A stretch of DNA of 52,657 bases from Bordetella parapertussis. GTDB lineage: Bacteria > Pseudomonadota > Gammaproteobacteria > Burkholderiales > Burkholderiaceae_A. A model generated the notes under the pieces. It had not been told where the DNA came from. It made no database searches and worked only from the letters and a program-made list of their open reading frames with translations. Shown piece by piece: positions 11,858 through 20,243 of this stretch. The number at the start of each line of letters is the position of its first letter. The first letter of the stretch is position 1. The stretch covers positions 1 through 52,657 of the forward strand of contig CAMDMC010000009.1 of the NCBI GenBank assembly GCA_945901825.1, given 5' to 3'. Position numbers and translations under genes: made by a program.

Positions 11858-12540
11858 TTGGGTGGACGCCCCCTTGGCCTGCAGATCCAGAGTCTGCGCT
11901 CGGCATCAGTCAGGCGAGCCCAAAATTGTTCACTTAGCATCGGCCTTGCCGAACGCAGGTGCTGCAAGGGGTCTGGGGTTATGTTCGGCGGATCGTCAAG
12001 CAGTTCAGAAAAACGTGCCTCACGCTCAAACGGTGTGTTGCCGAGCTGCCAATAGGCCTCCATAGGTCGAAACGGGGTGGCAGAACTCTGCTGGCGGTGC
12101 CCAAGTACTAGGCTTGCCGTGGTCCATGGCCAGGCGAAAACCTGTGGGCTCAGACCAAGCCGCACTGGCCGCCATTCCAGCCAGCTTAAAAGCTGCAGGC
12201 CGTAGGACTGCGCATCCAGCCAATAACTTCTGTAGCGTCCCTCCCAGGGCGAGCCCCGCAGGGCCCAGCGGCCATTGAAATGCCTTACGTAGCGCCGACC
12301 GGTTTGTTGAAGCACGGCAGACAGCGCATCGTTGCGCTGAGGGCAGACCAGCCAATGAGCTTCGGACTCAAGCAGGCACCAGCCATGCAGAACCAATCCC
12401 CGGCCAAGGGCGGCCTGACAGAAGGCATGAAAGTAATGCTCGCGGTCGGTCTCATCCCTTAAGAAGGGCTGACCGTTATGACCAAACTGGGCCAGGTGAT
12501 AGACCCGGCCCGCGGTGGCCTCTCGGGGCCGTCGTGCCAT
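11836..12540 (-). CDS. RAYT-like (REP-associated tyrosine transposase) protein, degenerate HUH
   Basis: The 234-residue product matches the Y1 transposase / RAYT fold. The parts seen are an N-terminal MARRPREATAGRVYHL, the helix TGRRYVRHFNGR that carries the candidate nucleophile tyrosine, and the family's PWEGRYRSYWLD block. The metal-binding His-x-His of active members (usually MPNHVHLLV) aligns here with LESEAHWLV, so the first His is replaced by Glu and only one His remains. The protein may therefore be unable to cut DNA in the usual way. It starts only 6 bp after aroB on the same strand and is probably cotranscribed with aroKB. There is no room for an intact left element end. It could be a fixed remnant or a gene recruited to a cellular role; sequence alone does not decide. 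Confidence 0.8.
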   Translation of the reverse strand: MARRPREATAGRVYHLAQFGHNGQPFLRDETDREHYFHAFCQAALGRGLVLHGWCLLESEAHWLVCPQRNDALSAVLQQTGRRYVRHFNGRWALRGSPWEGRYRSYWLDAQSYGLQLLSWLEWRPVRLGLSPQVFAWPWTTASLVLGHRQQSSATPFRPMEAYWQLGNTPFEREARFSELLDDPPNITPDPLQHLRSARPMLSEQFWARLTDAERRLWICRPRGRPPKEVSVPN

Positions 12541-12546
12541 CGCGAA

Positions 12547-13737
12547 CTAGCCTTGCAGGGCGATGGGTTCCTGACTGGCTTCAAGCGCCTGGCTTACCGC
12601 CGAGTCACCCACCGGACGGACGAAGGCCTTACCCATGGCCTGAAGCAGGACGTAACGAATCTCACCGGCCTCGGCCTTCTTGTCGTGGGCCATCGCCTTC
12701 AGGTAGGTCTGGGCAGGCCAGTTGGGGGCTTGGGTTGGCAGGCCCGCTGCCGCAATAAGCCTTTCAATTCGCCTCTTGGTCGGGAGGTCAATAAGGCCGA
12801 GCTGGCAGGAGAGCTCGGAGGCGACACGCATCCCGCAGCCCACAGCCTCGCCATGAAGCCATTGGCCGTAGCCCATTTCGGACTCAATGGCATGGCCAAA
12901 GGTATGGCCAAAATTCAGCAACGCCCGAGCCCCGGCCTCGCGCTCATCCATGGCCACAATCTTGGCCTTGAGCTCACAGCAGCGATAGACAGCCTGCGCC
13001 ACAAGGTCGGGATCCCGACGCATCAGGCCCTGAATGTGGGTCTCAAGCCAGCAAAAGAAATCCGCATCCATGATGCAGCCATATTTAATGACTTCGGCCA
13101 TACCCGCCGAGAGTTCGCGGTTAGCAAGCGTGGCAAGGCTATTTAAATCGATGACCACCGCCTGGGGCTGGTAGAAGGCGCCCACCATGTTTTTACCCAA
13201 GGGGTGATTGACAGCGGTCTTTCCACCCACCGAGGAATCCACCTGGGCCAATAAGGTGGTGGGCACCTGAATAAAAGGCATACCCCGCTGGTAGCAAGAT
13301 GCAGCAAAGCCCGCCATGTCCCCAACCACGCCGCCACCCAGTGCAATAAGGGTGGACTTACGCTCCATGCGAGCCTGCATGAGGCCATCAATCACCTTGC
13401 CAAATCCTTCAAGTGTTTTGTACTGCTCACCATCGGGAAGAACAATGGTTGAGATCTGGCAGCCCAGCTGGTTTAGCGCCTGCTCCAAGGTCTTTGCATA
13501 AAGGGGGCCCACGCAATCATTCGTAACCAAGGCCAGCCTTCGAGAGGCTGGGGTTGGAAGCAGCTGCGACCAGAGCGTTGCATCGGAGAGCAGGTGAGTG
13601 CCAATGTGTATGGGATAGCTGCGGTCACCAAGGGCGACCTCAAGCCGTCTCATTGCGGGCTGCAATACGCCCGAAGGCGCTGAAGACCTCGAAGATCCTG
13701 CATCCACCGGTGCGTTCACTACCTCAGACTCTGCCAA
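12547..13737 (-). CDS. aroB: 3-Dehydroquinate synthase
   Basis: AroB converts DAHP to 3-dehydroquinate, step two of the shikimate pathway, using NAD+ and a divalent metal. The 396-residue frame has LPDGEQYKTLE, the NAD-binding GGGVVGDMAGFAASCYQRG near residue 133, TTLLAQVDSSVGGKTAVNH and NFGHTFGHAIE with metal-binding histidines. It is about 30 residues longer than usual because of a Ser/Ala-rich N-terminus. The TTG at 13737 has a good GGGGAG ribosome site 6 bases upstream, so I keep it. The ATG at 13653 (MRRLEVALGDRSYP) gives a normal-length enzyme but lacks a clear ribosome site. It lies 49 bp after aroK and 6 bp before the RAYT-like gene. Confidence 0.95.
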   Translation of the reverse strand: MAESEVVNAPVDAGSSRSSAPSGVLQPAMRRLEVALGDRSYPIHIGTHLLSDATLWSQLLPTPASRRLALVTNDCVGPLYAKTLEQALNQLGCQISTIVLPDGEQYKTLEGFGKVIDGLMQARMERKSTLIALGGGVVGDMAGFAASCYQRGMPFIQVPTTLLAQVDSSVGGKTAVNHPLGKNMVGAFYQPQAVVIDLNSLATLANRELSAGMAEVIKYGCIMDADFFCWLETHIQGLMRRDPDLVAQAVYRCCELKAKIVAMDEREAGARALLNFGHTFGHAIESEMGYGQWLHGEAVGCGMRVASELSCQLGLIDLPTKRRIERLIAAAGLPTQAPNWPAQTYLKAMAHDKKAEAGEIRYVLLQAMGKAFVRPVGDSAVSQALEASQEPIALQG

Positions 13738-13786
13738 GCAGAACTCCCCGTTTTACGTTTTTTTAGGCCGCATCGTCGGTTTTCAT

Positions 13787-14383
13787 TCAGCCAAGGGCTG
13801 GGTCACGACCTGCTTCCGAGATCATAGTCTGCTCAGGCCCAACAAGGCCAGCTCGCCTCAGTTCCTGCTCGATCTGGGCAAGCACCTGACCCATGGAGCC
13901 GCGAGTGCTGGTGACCATGCAGTTGGCAAGCTGCCTGTAAATAGGATCACGCTCGGCATGAAGTTTCTCGAGGGTTGCCCTGGGATCGCTTGACTGGCTA
14001 AGCAATGGGCGTGACTGATCCATGCGCAACCTCTGCCAGAGCTGCTTGGGTTCTGCCTCAAGGTAAATAACAAAACCCTTTGCAATTACTGGCCGATTCT
14101 TAGGTGTTATGGGGGCGCCTCCCCCCGTGGTGACCACCTGCTGGCCGCCTTCCATTACCTGCTGCAACAATTTCGACTCTCGGCGCCGAAACCCTTCTTC
14201 GCCCTCGAGCTCAAAAATCGTTGCAACCGATGCGCCCGACCGTGCCTCAATTTCGTGGTCCGTATCGACGAACTCGCGGCCAAGCCGCAGGGCGAGCTTG
14301 CGACCAATGGTGGTTTTGCCCGCACCCATGAGCCCGATTAGGACGATATTGCTTGTCTCTGGCCAAAGCATTGGTGAATTCAT
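13787..14383 (-). CDS. aroK: Shikimate kinase
   Basis: AroK phosphorylates shikimate to shikimate 3-phosphate with ATP. The 198-residue product has the P-loop GLMGAGKTTIGRKLA at about residues 17-31, the shikimate-binding DTDHEIEARSG with its Asp pair, FRRRE, the TGGGAP loop and the LID region DQSRPLL. The C-terminal 25 residues extend past the usual kinase end. It heads an aroK-aroB unit. In most beta- and gammaproteobacteria aroK is preceded by pilMNOPQ; here its start nearly abuts mrcA, which runs the other way. ATGs at 14383 and 14371 are both possible starts. Confidence 0.95.
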   Translation of the reverse strand: MNSPMLWPETSNIVLIGLMGAGKTTIGRKLALRLGREFVDTDHEIEARSGASVATIFELEGEEGFRRRESKLLQQVMEGGQQVVTTGGGAPITPKNRPVIAKGFVIYLEAEPKQLWQRLRMDQSRPLLSQSSDPRATLEKLHAERDPIYRQLANCMVTSTRGSMGQVLAQIEQELRRAGLVGPEQTMISEAGRDPALG

Positions 14384-14416
14384 TTGCAGTTGAGTCTAAC
14401 AGGCGATAATCGTAAC

Positions 14417-16711
14417 GTGACGCAAAAAATCACTCAGGCACTTGCAATCTTCGCCCTGCTCTTCGTGGCCGCCATCGCCAGCATCTTGCTCGTGGTGGCG
14501 CTGGCAAGCCCACGTCTTCCAGAGGTCAAGGCACTGGCCGACTACCGCCCTAAAGTTCCCTTGCGTGTCATGACAGCCGATGGGGTATTAATTGGCGAAT
14601 TCGGCGAGGAACGCCGCAGTGTCATTCGCGCCGAACAGGCGCCTGATGTCCTTGTGAACGCCATACTCGCAGCGGAAGATGAACGATTCTTTGAGCATGT
14701 GGGCATCGACCCCTTGGGCATTCTGCGTTCAGCCACAACCAACCTTCTGACGGCAAGCAAGGCGCAGGGCGCGAGCACCATCACCATGCAGGTTGCGCGT
14801 AATTTTTATCTCTCAACGGAAAAGACCTTCACCCGAAAACTCTTCGAAGTGCTTCTTGCCATTGAGATTGAACGCAAGCTTTCAAAAAACCAGATCCTTG
14901 AGCTCTATCTGAACCAGATCTTTCTGGGGCGCAGAGCCTACGGCTTTGCGGCCGCCTCTCAGATCTATTTCAATAAACCCGTTCAAAGGGTTAGCCTTGC
15001 CGAGGCCGCCATGCTCGCAGGCCTTCCCAAGGCGCCATCGGCCTTCAACCCCGTGGTCAACCCTCGCCGGGCCAAGGTGCGTCAGGAATACGTTCTTGGC
15101 CGAATGCTCAAACTGGGCATGATTACCGAGGCCGAGTTTCGTCGCGCCATTCTTGAAAACCTTAAGGTGATGGGGCGCGCCGATGACTATGCAGTCAATG
15201 CCGCCTACCTTGCGGAAATGGTCCGCATTCAAATCTACAACCAGTTTCGCGAAGAGGCCTACAACCGGGGGCTTACTGTCTTTACGACGGTGCGGTCGTA
15301 CGAACAAAGGGCTGCCTACGATGCACTTCGATCTGGGCTTTTGAACTTTGACCGAAGGCTTGGCTGGCGAGGACCCGAGGCTCGTATTGAGCTGCCACCC
15401 GATGCCGAGGCTCGCCAAGATGCCGTTGACGACGTCATTAGCGAGAAGCCCGACAGCGACCGGCTCTTTACGGCCGTTGTGACTGAAGTGGCTCAAGACA
15501 AGGTGGTTGTAAGCCGTAGCCAAGGCCGTCAGTTCAACATTACCGGCAACGGCCTGCAGTTTGCGCGTAAGGGCCTTGAGACCGACGCCCCGCAGAACCT
15601 GCGGCTCAGGCCGGGTGCGGTGGTGCGCATTGGTCTCATGGACAGCGGGGAGTGGGAAATTACCCAACTGCCTGAGGTCGAAGGGGCCTTCGTTGCGCTG
15701 CAGGCCGATACCGGCGCTGTGCGGGCGCTTGTGGGTGGTTTTGACTTCCGGCGCAGCGAATTTAATAACGTGACGCAGGCCTATCGGCAGCCTGGCTCTA
15801 CCTTAAAGCCCTTCGTCTACGGGGCCGCCCTTGAAAAGGGGTTTTCCCCGGCCACCCTCGTTAACGACGCGCCCGTAAGCTTTGACCCCGGGGAAACGGG
15901 TGGTGAGCCCTGGAATCCCAAGAACTACGACGACAAATACGAGGGCACTCTCACCATGCGGCAGGCATTGGCCAAATCAAAGAACATGGTCTCCATTCGA
16001 ATTCTTAATCGTATCGGCCCGCGATTCGGACAAAGTTACCTAAGCCGGTTTGGCTTTGAGGCCGAGCGCAACCCGCCCTACCTAACCCTTGCGCTTGGGG
16101 CCGGGGGCGTGACCCCTATGCAAATGGCAACCGGCTATGCGGCCATCGCCAACGGTGGCTTTCGGGTTACGCCCTACTTCATCGACCGCGTTATTGACGA
16201 GTCCGGAAATCTGCTTAGTCAGACCGAGCCCGCCAGGGCCGAACGCGAGGCCCCCCGCATTATTGAGCCTCAGGACGCCTTTGTTCTTAACTCGATGCTC
16301 CAAGACGTTATTCGAGTCGGCACGGGTCGCAAGGCGTTAAGCCTTGGGCGTCCCGATTTGGCGGGGAAAACGGGTACCACCAACGATGCCCAGGATGCCT
16401 GGTTTGCCGGCTATCAACGAAACATGGCGGCACTTGCCTGGGTAGGCTACAACCAACCCCGATCGCTTGGTGAACGCGAGACGGGCGGCGGTCTTGCCCT
16501 TCCAATCTGGATCGACTTTATGCAAGAGGCGCTAAAAAAAGTGCCTGTGTCGACACCCGAAATGCCCCCGGGAGTGTTGCGCATTAACGGCGAGTTCTAT
16601 ACCTCCAGCAGTGCTCCTGGAGTTGGAGTGTCAAGCCTGGGGCTTGAAGACCCCGTCACCATGGAGGAACTACTCTTCCAGAAAGGCCAGACGAGTCAGA
16701 CCGGTAATTGA
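14417..16711 (+). CDS. mrcA: Penicillin-binding protein 1A (bifunctional transglycosylase/transpeptidase)
   Basis: Class A PBP (mrcA/ponA) that polymerises and cross-links peptidoglycan at the inner membrane. Numbered from the GTG at 14417, a short cytoplasmic tail leads into one transmembrane helix (about residues 6-30). The glycosyltransferase domain has EDERFFEHVG with catalytic Glu87 and GASTITMQVARNFYL. An OB-like insert follows, and then the transpeptidase with SxxK in GSTLKPF (Ser461), SKN, and KTGTT (Lys651). All catalytic motifs are intact and the length (764 residues) is usual. An in-frame TTG at 14384 directly abuts aroK's start codon and is less likely. The last 42 bases overlap convergent cyaY. 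Confidence 0.96.
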   Translation: MTQKITQALAIFALLFVAAIASILLVVALASPRLPEVKALADYRPKVPLRVMTADGVLIGEFGEERRSVIRAEQAPDVLVNAILAAEDERFFEHVGIDPLGILRSATTNLLTASKAQGASTITMQVARNFYLSTEKTFTRKLFEVLLAIEIERKLSKNQILELYLNQIFLGRRAYGFAAASQIYFNKPVQRVSLAEAAMLAGLPKAPSAFNPVVNPRRAKVRQEYVLGRMLKLGMITEAEFRRAILENLKVMGRADDYAVNAAYLAEMVRIQIYNQFREEAYNRGLTVFTTVRSYEQRAAYDALRSGLLNFDRRLGWRGPEARIELPPDAEARQDAVDDVISEKPDSDRLFTAVVTEVAQDKVVVSRSQGRQFNITGNGLQFARKGLETDAPQNLRLRPGAVVRIGLMDSGEWEITQLPEVEGAFVALQADTGAVRALVGGFDFRRSEFNNVTQAYRQPGSTLKPFVYGAALEKGFSPATLVNDAPVSFDPGETGGEPWNPKNYDDKYEGTLTMRQALAKSKNMVSIRILNRIGPRFGQSYLSRFGFEAERNPPYLTLALGAGGVTPMQMATGYAAIANGGFRVTPYFIDRVIDESGNLLSQTEPARAEREAPRIIEPQDAFVLNSMLQDVIRVGTGRKALSLGRPDLAGKTGTTNDAQDAWFAGYQRNMAALAWVGYNQPRSLGERETGGGLALPIWIDFMQEALKKVPVSTPEMPPGVLRINGEFYTSSSAPGVGVSSLGLEDPVTMEELLFQKGQTSQTGN

Positions 16712-17017
16712 CTGAGCATGACCCAAGAGCACCTGGGGAAAGGGCCCATGGCCTCGGGTATCGAGCCAAGCCTGCTGCTCGGCCTGCCAGACGAAATGAT
16801 GGGCGCCTTCCACCGAGGCAAGCCAGAGTTGTTGAGTAGGTGCCTGGGCGTTAAGAATAATTTTCTGGCCCGACTCAAATTCAACTTCAAGCACCGGGCC
16901 TGTTCGCGTGGACTCGAGGTCGAGGTCGTAACTGCCGGCCCAATGATCTACCTGGGACTCCACCCATTCAAAGGCGTCCTCAATTTTCTGTAGGTACTGG
17001 GTTTCGTTCATACTCAT
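16670..17017 (-). CDS. cyaY: Iron-sulfur cluster assembly frataxin homologue CyaY
   Basis: CyaY binds iron and modulates the IscS cysteine desulfurase during iron-sulfur cluster assembly. The 115-residue product has the bacterial frataxin pattern: an acidic first helix (YLQKIEDAFEWVES), then a beta-sheet with the conserved Asn-Gln stretch QKIILNAQAPTQQLWLAS and the HHFVW segment. The ATG at 17017 gives MSMNETQYL; the ATG two codons later is an alternative. It converges on mrcA and overlaps that gene's last 42 bases, so its C-terminal residues lie opposite the mrcA end. Neighbours lptM and lysA diverge from it, an association that I recall from other Burkholderiales. Confidence 0.92.
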   Translation of the reverse strand: MSMNETQYLQKIEDAFEWVESQVDHWAGSYDLDLESTRTGPVLEVEFESGQKIILNAQAPTQQLWLASVEGAHHFVWQAEQQAWLDTRGHGPFPQVLLGHAQSITGLTRLAFLEE

Positions 17018-17109
17018 AGGCTTAAGATTACGACAGTTTGATCAGACAAGTGCAGATACCCCGCTTGAACACCAGCCCGCCCTGTGAAGTTTTCAGGCAA
17101 CAGCCTGCT

Positions 17110-17295
17110 TTGATAAGACCCATCTGTTTTGCGGGGTTCATTCTAAGCCTCTGCCTTGGGCTTGCAGGTTGCGGGCAAAAGGGCCCGCTCTACATGCCAA
17201 GCCCGGAATTTCCGGCGCCCACGAAGTCAGGCCCAGGCTCTTTGCAAAACCCCACGGCCCCCGCGCCAGTTAAGCCCGGTAGTCCATTGAAATGA
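17110..17295 (+). CDS. lptM: LPS translocon maturation chaperone LptM (small lipoprotein)
   Basis: A short lipoprotein of the LptM/YifL family, which assists maturation of the outer-membrane LptD/E translocon. From the TTG at 17110 it has a 20-residue signal peptide ending in the lipobox LAGC, followed directly by the family hallmark GQKGPLYMP. The rest is Pro/Ser/Gly-rich and disordered. An in-frame TTG at 17038 would lengthen the product to 85 residues but places unlikely polar residues before the signal core. The stop overlaps the lysA start by 4 bases (ATGA), so the two are translationally coupled, as in many proteobacteria. Confidence 0.85.
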   Translation: MIRPICFAGFILSLCLGLAGCGQKGPLYMPSPEFPAPTKSGPGSLQNPTAPAPVKPGSPLK

Positions 17296-18650
17296 CTGGT
17301 CTTGCACCCCGGTCGCTGCCCTGGCCTTATGAGCACGTGGATGGTTGGCTTGTTTGCCAAGGGGTTCGTGTGGCCGACATTGCCAAAGAGTTCGGAACAC
17401 CCTGCTACATCTATTCAGAGGCCGCCATCCTCAAGGCCTACGAAGCGCTTGCCCGCCCCGACGCCAAAGACCGAACCGCACGCATCTGTTATGCCGTGAA
17501 GGCCAACTCCAACCTGGCCATCCTTAGGCTGCTTGCGCGAGCTGGCGCAGGCTTTGACATTGTGTCTGCAGGCGAGCTGCAAAGGGTGGTGGCCGCAGGG
17601 GGTCGGGCCGATCGCGTCGTCTTCTCAGGGGTTGGAAAGACAATCCAGGAGCTACGGTTTGCGCTCGAGGAGGGCGTTGGCTGCATTAATGTGGAAAGTC
17701 TTGCAGAGCTCCAGCAGCTTGAATCGGTGGCGGCAGGCCTGAAAGTTACGGCGCCTATTTCCATTCGGGTTAATCCCGACATTGATGCAAAGACGCATCC
17801 CTATATTTCCACGGGCCTAAAAGAAAACAAATTTGGGCTTGGTCTTGACGATGCACTTGAGGCTTATCGACGTGCTTTAAAGAGCAGGCATCTTCAGATC
17901 GTGGGCGTCGATTGCCATATCGGCTCGCAGATCACCAGCCTTCAGCCCTTCCGGGATGCCACTCAACGCCTGCTTGCTTTTGCAACGGAGCTCCATCATC
18001 TTGGCATTGAGCTTGCCCATATGGATCTCGGTGGTGGGCTTGGCATTTGTTATCGCGATGAGCAACCCCCCTCTGCCGAGGAGCTCAAGAATCTGGGCCT
18101 GCAAATGGTGGCCGATTGGGCGGCAGCCACGGGATGTCGAACCCCTGAGGTTGTCTTTGAAATGGGGCGCGCCATTGTAGGGGCCTCGGGTCTTTTGTTA
18201 AGTCGGGTGCTCTTGCTAAAGCCTTCGAGCGACCCTACAGCAAAACACTTTGCCATTGTGGATGCAGCCATGAACGACCTTATGCGACCAAGCCTCTACC
18301 AGGCCTGGCATGACCTTTTTCTGCTGCAGCCCTGCAAGGCCAATGCCCAGGCGCAGACCTGGGATGTGGTTGGACCGGTCTGTGAGACTGGCGACTGGCT
18401 TGCCCGCGACCGAACCCTAGCCTTGTCGGAGGGCGACCTCCTTGGCTTTGCCTCGGCCGGCGCCTACGGCAGCACCATGGGGTCGAACTACAACAGCCGC
18501 GCGCGGCCGCCCGAGGTTTTGGTTCGACAAAACGGGGAGCTCAGCCTCATTCGGCGGCGCGAGACTTTTGAAGAGCTGATTGAGCTTGAAAAGATTCCCA
18601 AAGACTTATGGACCCCCCAGCCCGAGATGACTGCAAAGCCCTTCTATTGA
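17292..18650 (+). CDS. lysA: Diaminopimelate decarboxylase
   Basis: LysA decarboxylates meso-diaminopimelate to lysine, the final step of lysine synthesis, with PLP. The 452-residue product has the PLP lysine in CYAVKANSN near residue 64, HIGSQ near residue 211, GGGLGI, and the substrate/active-site Cys in VGPVCETGDWLA (most relatives read CESGD; Thr here is conservative). The C-terminal GAYGSTMGSNYNSR closes the PLP site. The length is 30-40 residues above the common 415-420, mainly at the N-terminus (PRSLPWPYEHVDGWLVC). Its start overlaps lptM by 4 bp and its end overlaps convergent msrQ by 7 bp. Confidence 0.96.
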   Translation: MTGLAPRSLPWPYEHVDGWLVCQGVRVADIAKEFGTPCYIYSEAAILKAYEALARPDAKDRTARICYAVKANSNLAILRLLARAGAGFDIVSAGELQRVVAAGGRADRVVFSGVGKTIQELRFALEEGVGCINVESLAELQQLESVAAGLKVTAPISIRVNPDIDAKTHPYISTGLKENKFGLGLDDALEAYRRALKSRHLQIVGVDCHIGSQITSLQPFRDATQRLLAFATELHHLGIELAHMDLGGGLGICYRDEQPPSAEELKNLGLQMVADWAAATGCRTPEVVFEMGRAIVGASGLLLSRVLLLKPSSDPTAKHFAIVDAAMNDLMRPSLYQAWHDLFLLQPCKANAQAQTWDVVGPVCETGDWLARDRTLALSEGDLLGFASAGAYGSTMGSNYNSRARPPEVLVRQNGELSLIRRRETFEELIELEKIPKDLWTPQPEMTAKPFY

Positions 18651-19258
18651 CGTGCTGCACGGGCCGGGCGTTTAAGCTTTAGAAACCATGCGGTAAGGGC
18701 AACCAGCCCGAAGGCCGCAGGTTCTGTGAAATCGTTCTTGCCTGCCTTGTGCAAGACGTAGTGCAGGATGGACAAGACAACAATAAGCCCAATGAGACGA
18801 TGAAGCTGCTTCCAGTTTGGCCCAAGCCTGGTCATGCTAAACCGGTTCGAGGTAAGACCAAGGGCAAGCATAAGTAAAAGCGCAACCGTACCTACGGTCA
18901 CGAAGGGCCGGCGAAAGAAGTCAACCACCACCTTCCAGGTGTCGCGATCATGCTCGAAAAGCCAGTAAGCCAGTAGGTGGAGAGTCGCATAACCAAGCGC
19001 CCAGAGGCCCACAGAGCGCCTGGCCGGGACAAGGCCAAAAGGTTTGGCTTTACGGCCAGACTGCTCTGCGAGAAGATGCCAGAGTCGCTCAATGGGGCTG
19101 ATGGCATAGGCAAAAAGAAGCAAGACAAGGCTTGTCTGACCAAGGCCTCGAATAATCGACTCCTGCGGGTTGGCGCCAAGATCAACGAGCCCAAAGACAG
19201 CCAGACCACCAAGCATCAAGGGCAGAGCCGCCCAGGCCTGAAGACTGGAGAAAAGCAA
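18644..19258 (-). CDS. msrQ: Haem-binding membrane subunit of periplasmic methionine sulfoxide reductase
   Basis: MsrQ is the haem b inner-membrane protein that feeds electrons to MsrP. The sequence shows about five to six hydrophobic helices, a ferric-reductase-like fold and candidate haem histidines in ATLHLLAYW and QLHRLIGLIVVLSILHYVLH. A frame from an ATG at 19321 would overlap msrP by 62 bases. I prefer the TTG at 19258, just after the msrP stop, with GAAGG 10 bases upstream; it removes 21 polar residues and starts right at the first helix. The end overlaps lysA by 7 bases. It is last in the ccsB-msrP-msrQ overlapping run. Confidence 0.88.
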   Translation of the reverse strand: MLFSSLQAWAALPLMLGGLAVFGLVDLGANPQESIIRGLGQTSLVLLLFAYAISPIERLWHLLAEQSGRKAKPFGLVPARRSVGLWALGYATLHLLAYWLFEHDRDTWKVVVDFFRRPFVTVGTVALLLMLALGLTSNRFSMTRLGPNWKQLHRLIGLIVVLSILHYVLHKAGKNDFTEPAAFGLVALTAWFLKLKRPARAARQ

Positions 19259-19259
19259 G

Positions 19260-20243
19260 CTAGTAGAACCTTCGGAGGTCCATGCCCGTGTAAAGAGAGG
19301 CGACCTGATCGGCATAGCCATTGAACATTAAAGTGGGGCGACGAGATGCAAACAGCCCGCCTTCTCCAATGCGCCGCTCGGTCGCCTGAGACCATCGACG
19401 GTGAGGCACCTCGGGATTCACGTTCGAATAGAAACCGTACTCGTGGGCCGCCGCCTTTTGCCAGCTTGTCTCTGGCTGACGCTCGATGAACTTAATGGAC
19501 ACGATTGACTTGGCGCTCTTAAATCCGTACTTCCAGGGCACGACAAGCCGAACGGGCGCACCGTTTTGAGCGGCCAGGGTTTTACCGTAGGCCCCCACGG
19601 CAAGCAATGTCAGTTCGTGGAGAGCCTCGTCAAGCCTAAGAGCTTCTTGATAGGGCCATTGCAGAACATCAGATCGAAGTCCTGGCATCTGTTTCTCGTC
19701 GGCAAGACTGGCAAACTGAACATATTTAGCCGACCCAAGAGGCTGCACCCGCTTGATGAGCGAGGACAAGGAAAGGCCCAGCCAAGGTACAACCATCGAC
19801 CAGCCCTCCACGCAACGCAGCCGGTAGACACGTTCTTCAACCTTGGCAAGCTTAAGCAGGTCCTGCATGTCGAAGGTCTGCGGCTTGGCAACAAGGCCCT
19901 CCACCCGCAACGTCCACGGATCAACGAGAAGGCGCGAGGGTGCCTTGGCAGCGGGGTCGGCCTTGTCGGTGCCAAACTCATAGAAGTTGTTGTAGCTAAG
20001 GAAGTGCTGCTCCTCAGTTGGCTTGTCCATCACCTTCCAAGAGCTTGGCTGAGCATCAAGAGGCCTTGGCACCGCAAGTGAGGCGGCCGAGGCCCCTGTG
20101 GGACACGCTGCAAGCCCCAGGGCGATACCCGGTGTAGAGAGCAGCGCGCCGGTGAGGCGACGCCGATTAGAAAAAAAAGCCTCGGGTGTGATTTCCGAGG
20201 CCTTTGGTGCGGATGGGCCTGTGGGCGCCTTAAAGCTCTCCAT
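19260..20243 (-). CDS. msrP: Periplasmic methionine sulfoxide reductase catalytic subunit
   Basis: MsrP (formerly YedY) is a molybdopterin enzyme that reduces methionine sulfoxide in oxidised periplasmic proteins. The 327-residue product has an N-terminal Tat-type signal with [12 protein letters not shown] (twin Arg at residues 27-29), a hydrophobic stretch and AACP-x-ASAA. The mature part has Moco ligand Cys144 in [11 protein letters not shown] and the conserved [16 protein letters not shown] near residue 235. Tail motifs [14 protein letters not shown] and LMFNGY match the family end. It overlaps ccsB by 14 bases upstream, and msrQ follows directly, so it is translationally linked to the cytochrome c genes. 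Confidence 0.95.
   Translation of the reverse strand: MESFKAPTGPSAPKASEITPEAFFSNRRRLTGALLSTPGIALGLAACPTGASAASLAVPRPLDAQPSSWKVMDKPTEEQHFLSYNNFYEFGTDKADPAAKAPSRLLVDPWTLRVEGLVAKPQTFDMQDLLKLAKVEERVYRLRCVEGWSMVVPWLGLSLSSLIKRVQPLGSAKYVQFASLADEKQMPGLRSDVLQWPYQEALRLDEALHELTLLAVGAYGKTLAAQNGAPVRLVVPWKYGFKSAKSIVSIKFIERQPETSWQKAAAHEYGFYSNVNPEVPHRRWSQATERRIGEGGLFASRRPTLMFNGYADQVASLYTGMDLRRFY

Noticed and set aside
12478..13146. A 222-codon plus-strand frame across aroB and the RAYT-like gene
   Set aside because: It is a shadow of aroB on the other strand, without a ribosome site or recognisable motif.
14882..15667. A 261-codon minus-strand frame in mrcA
   Set aside because: Long, but antisense to the catalytic core of PBP1A; no signal, motif or ribosome site.
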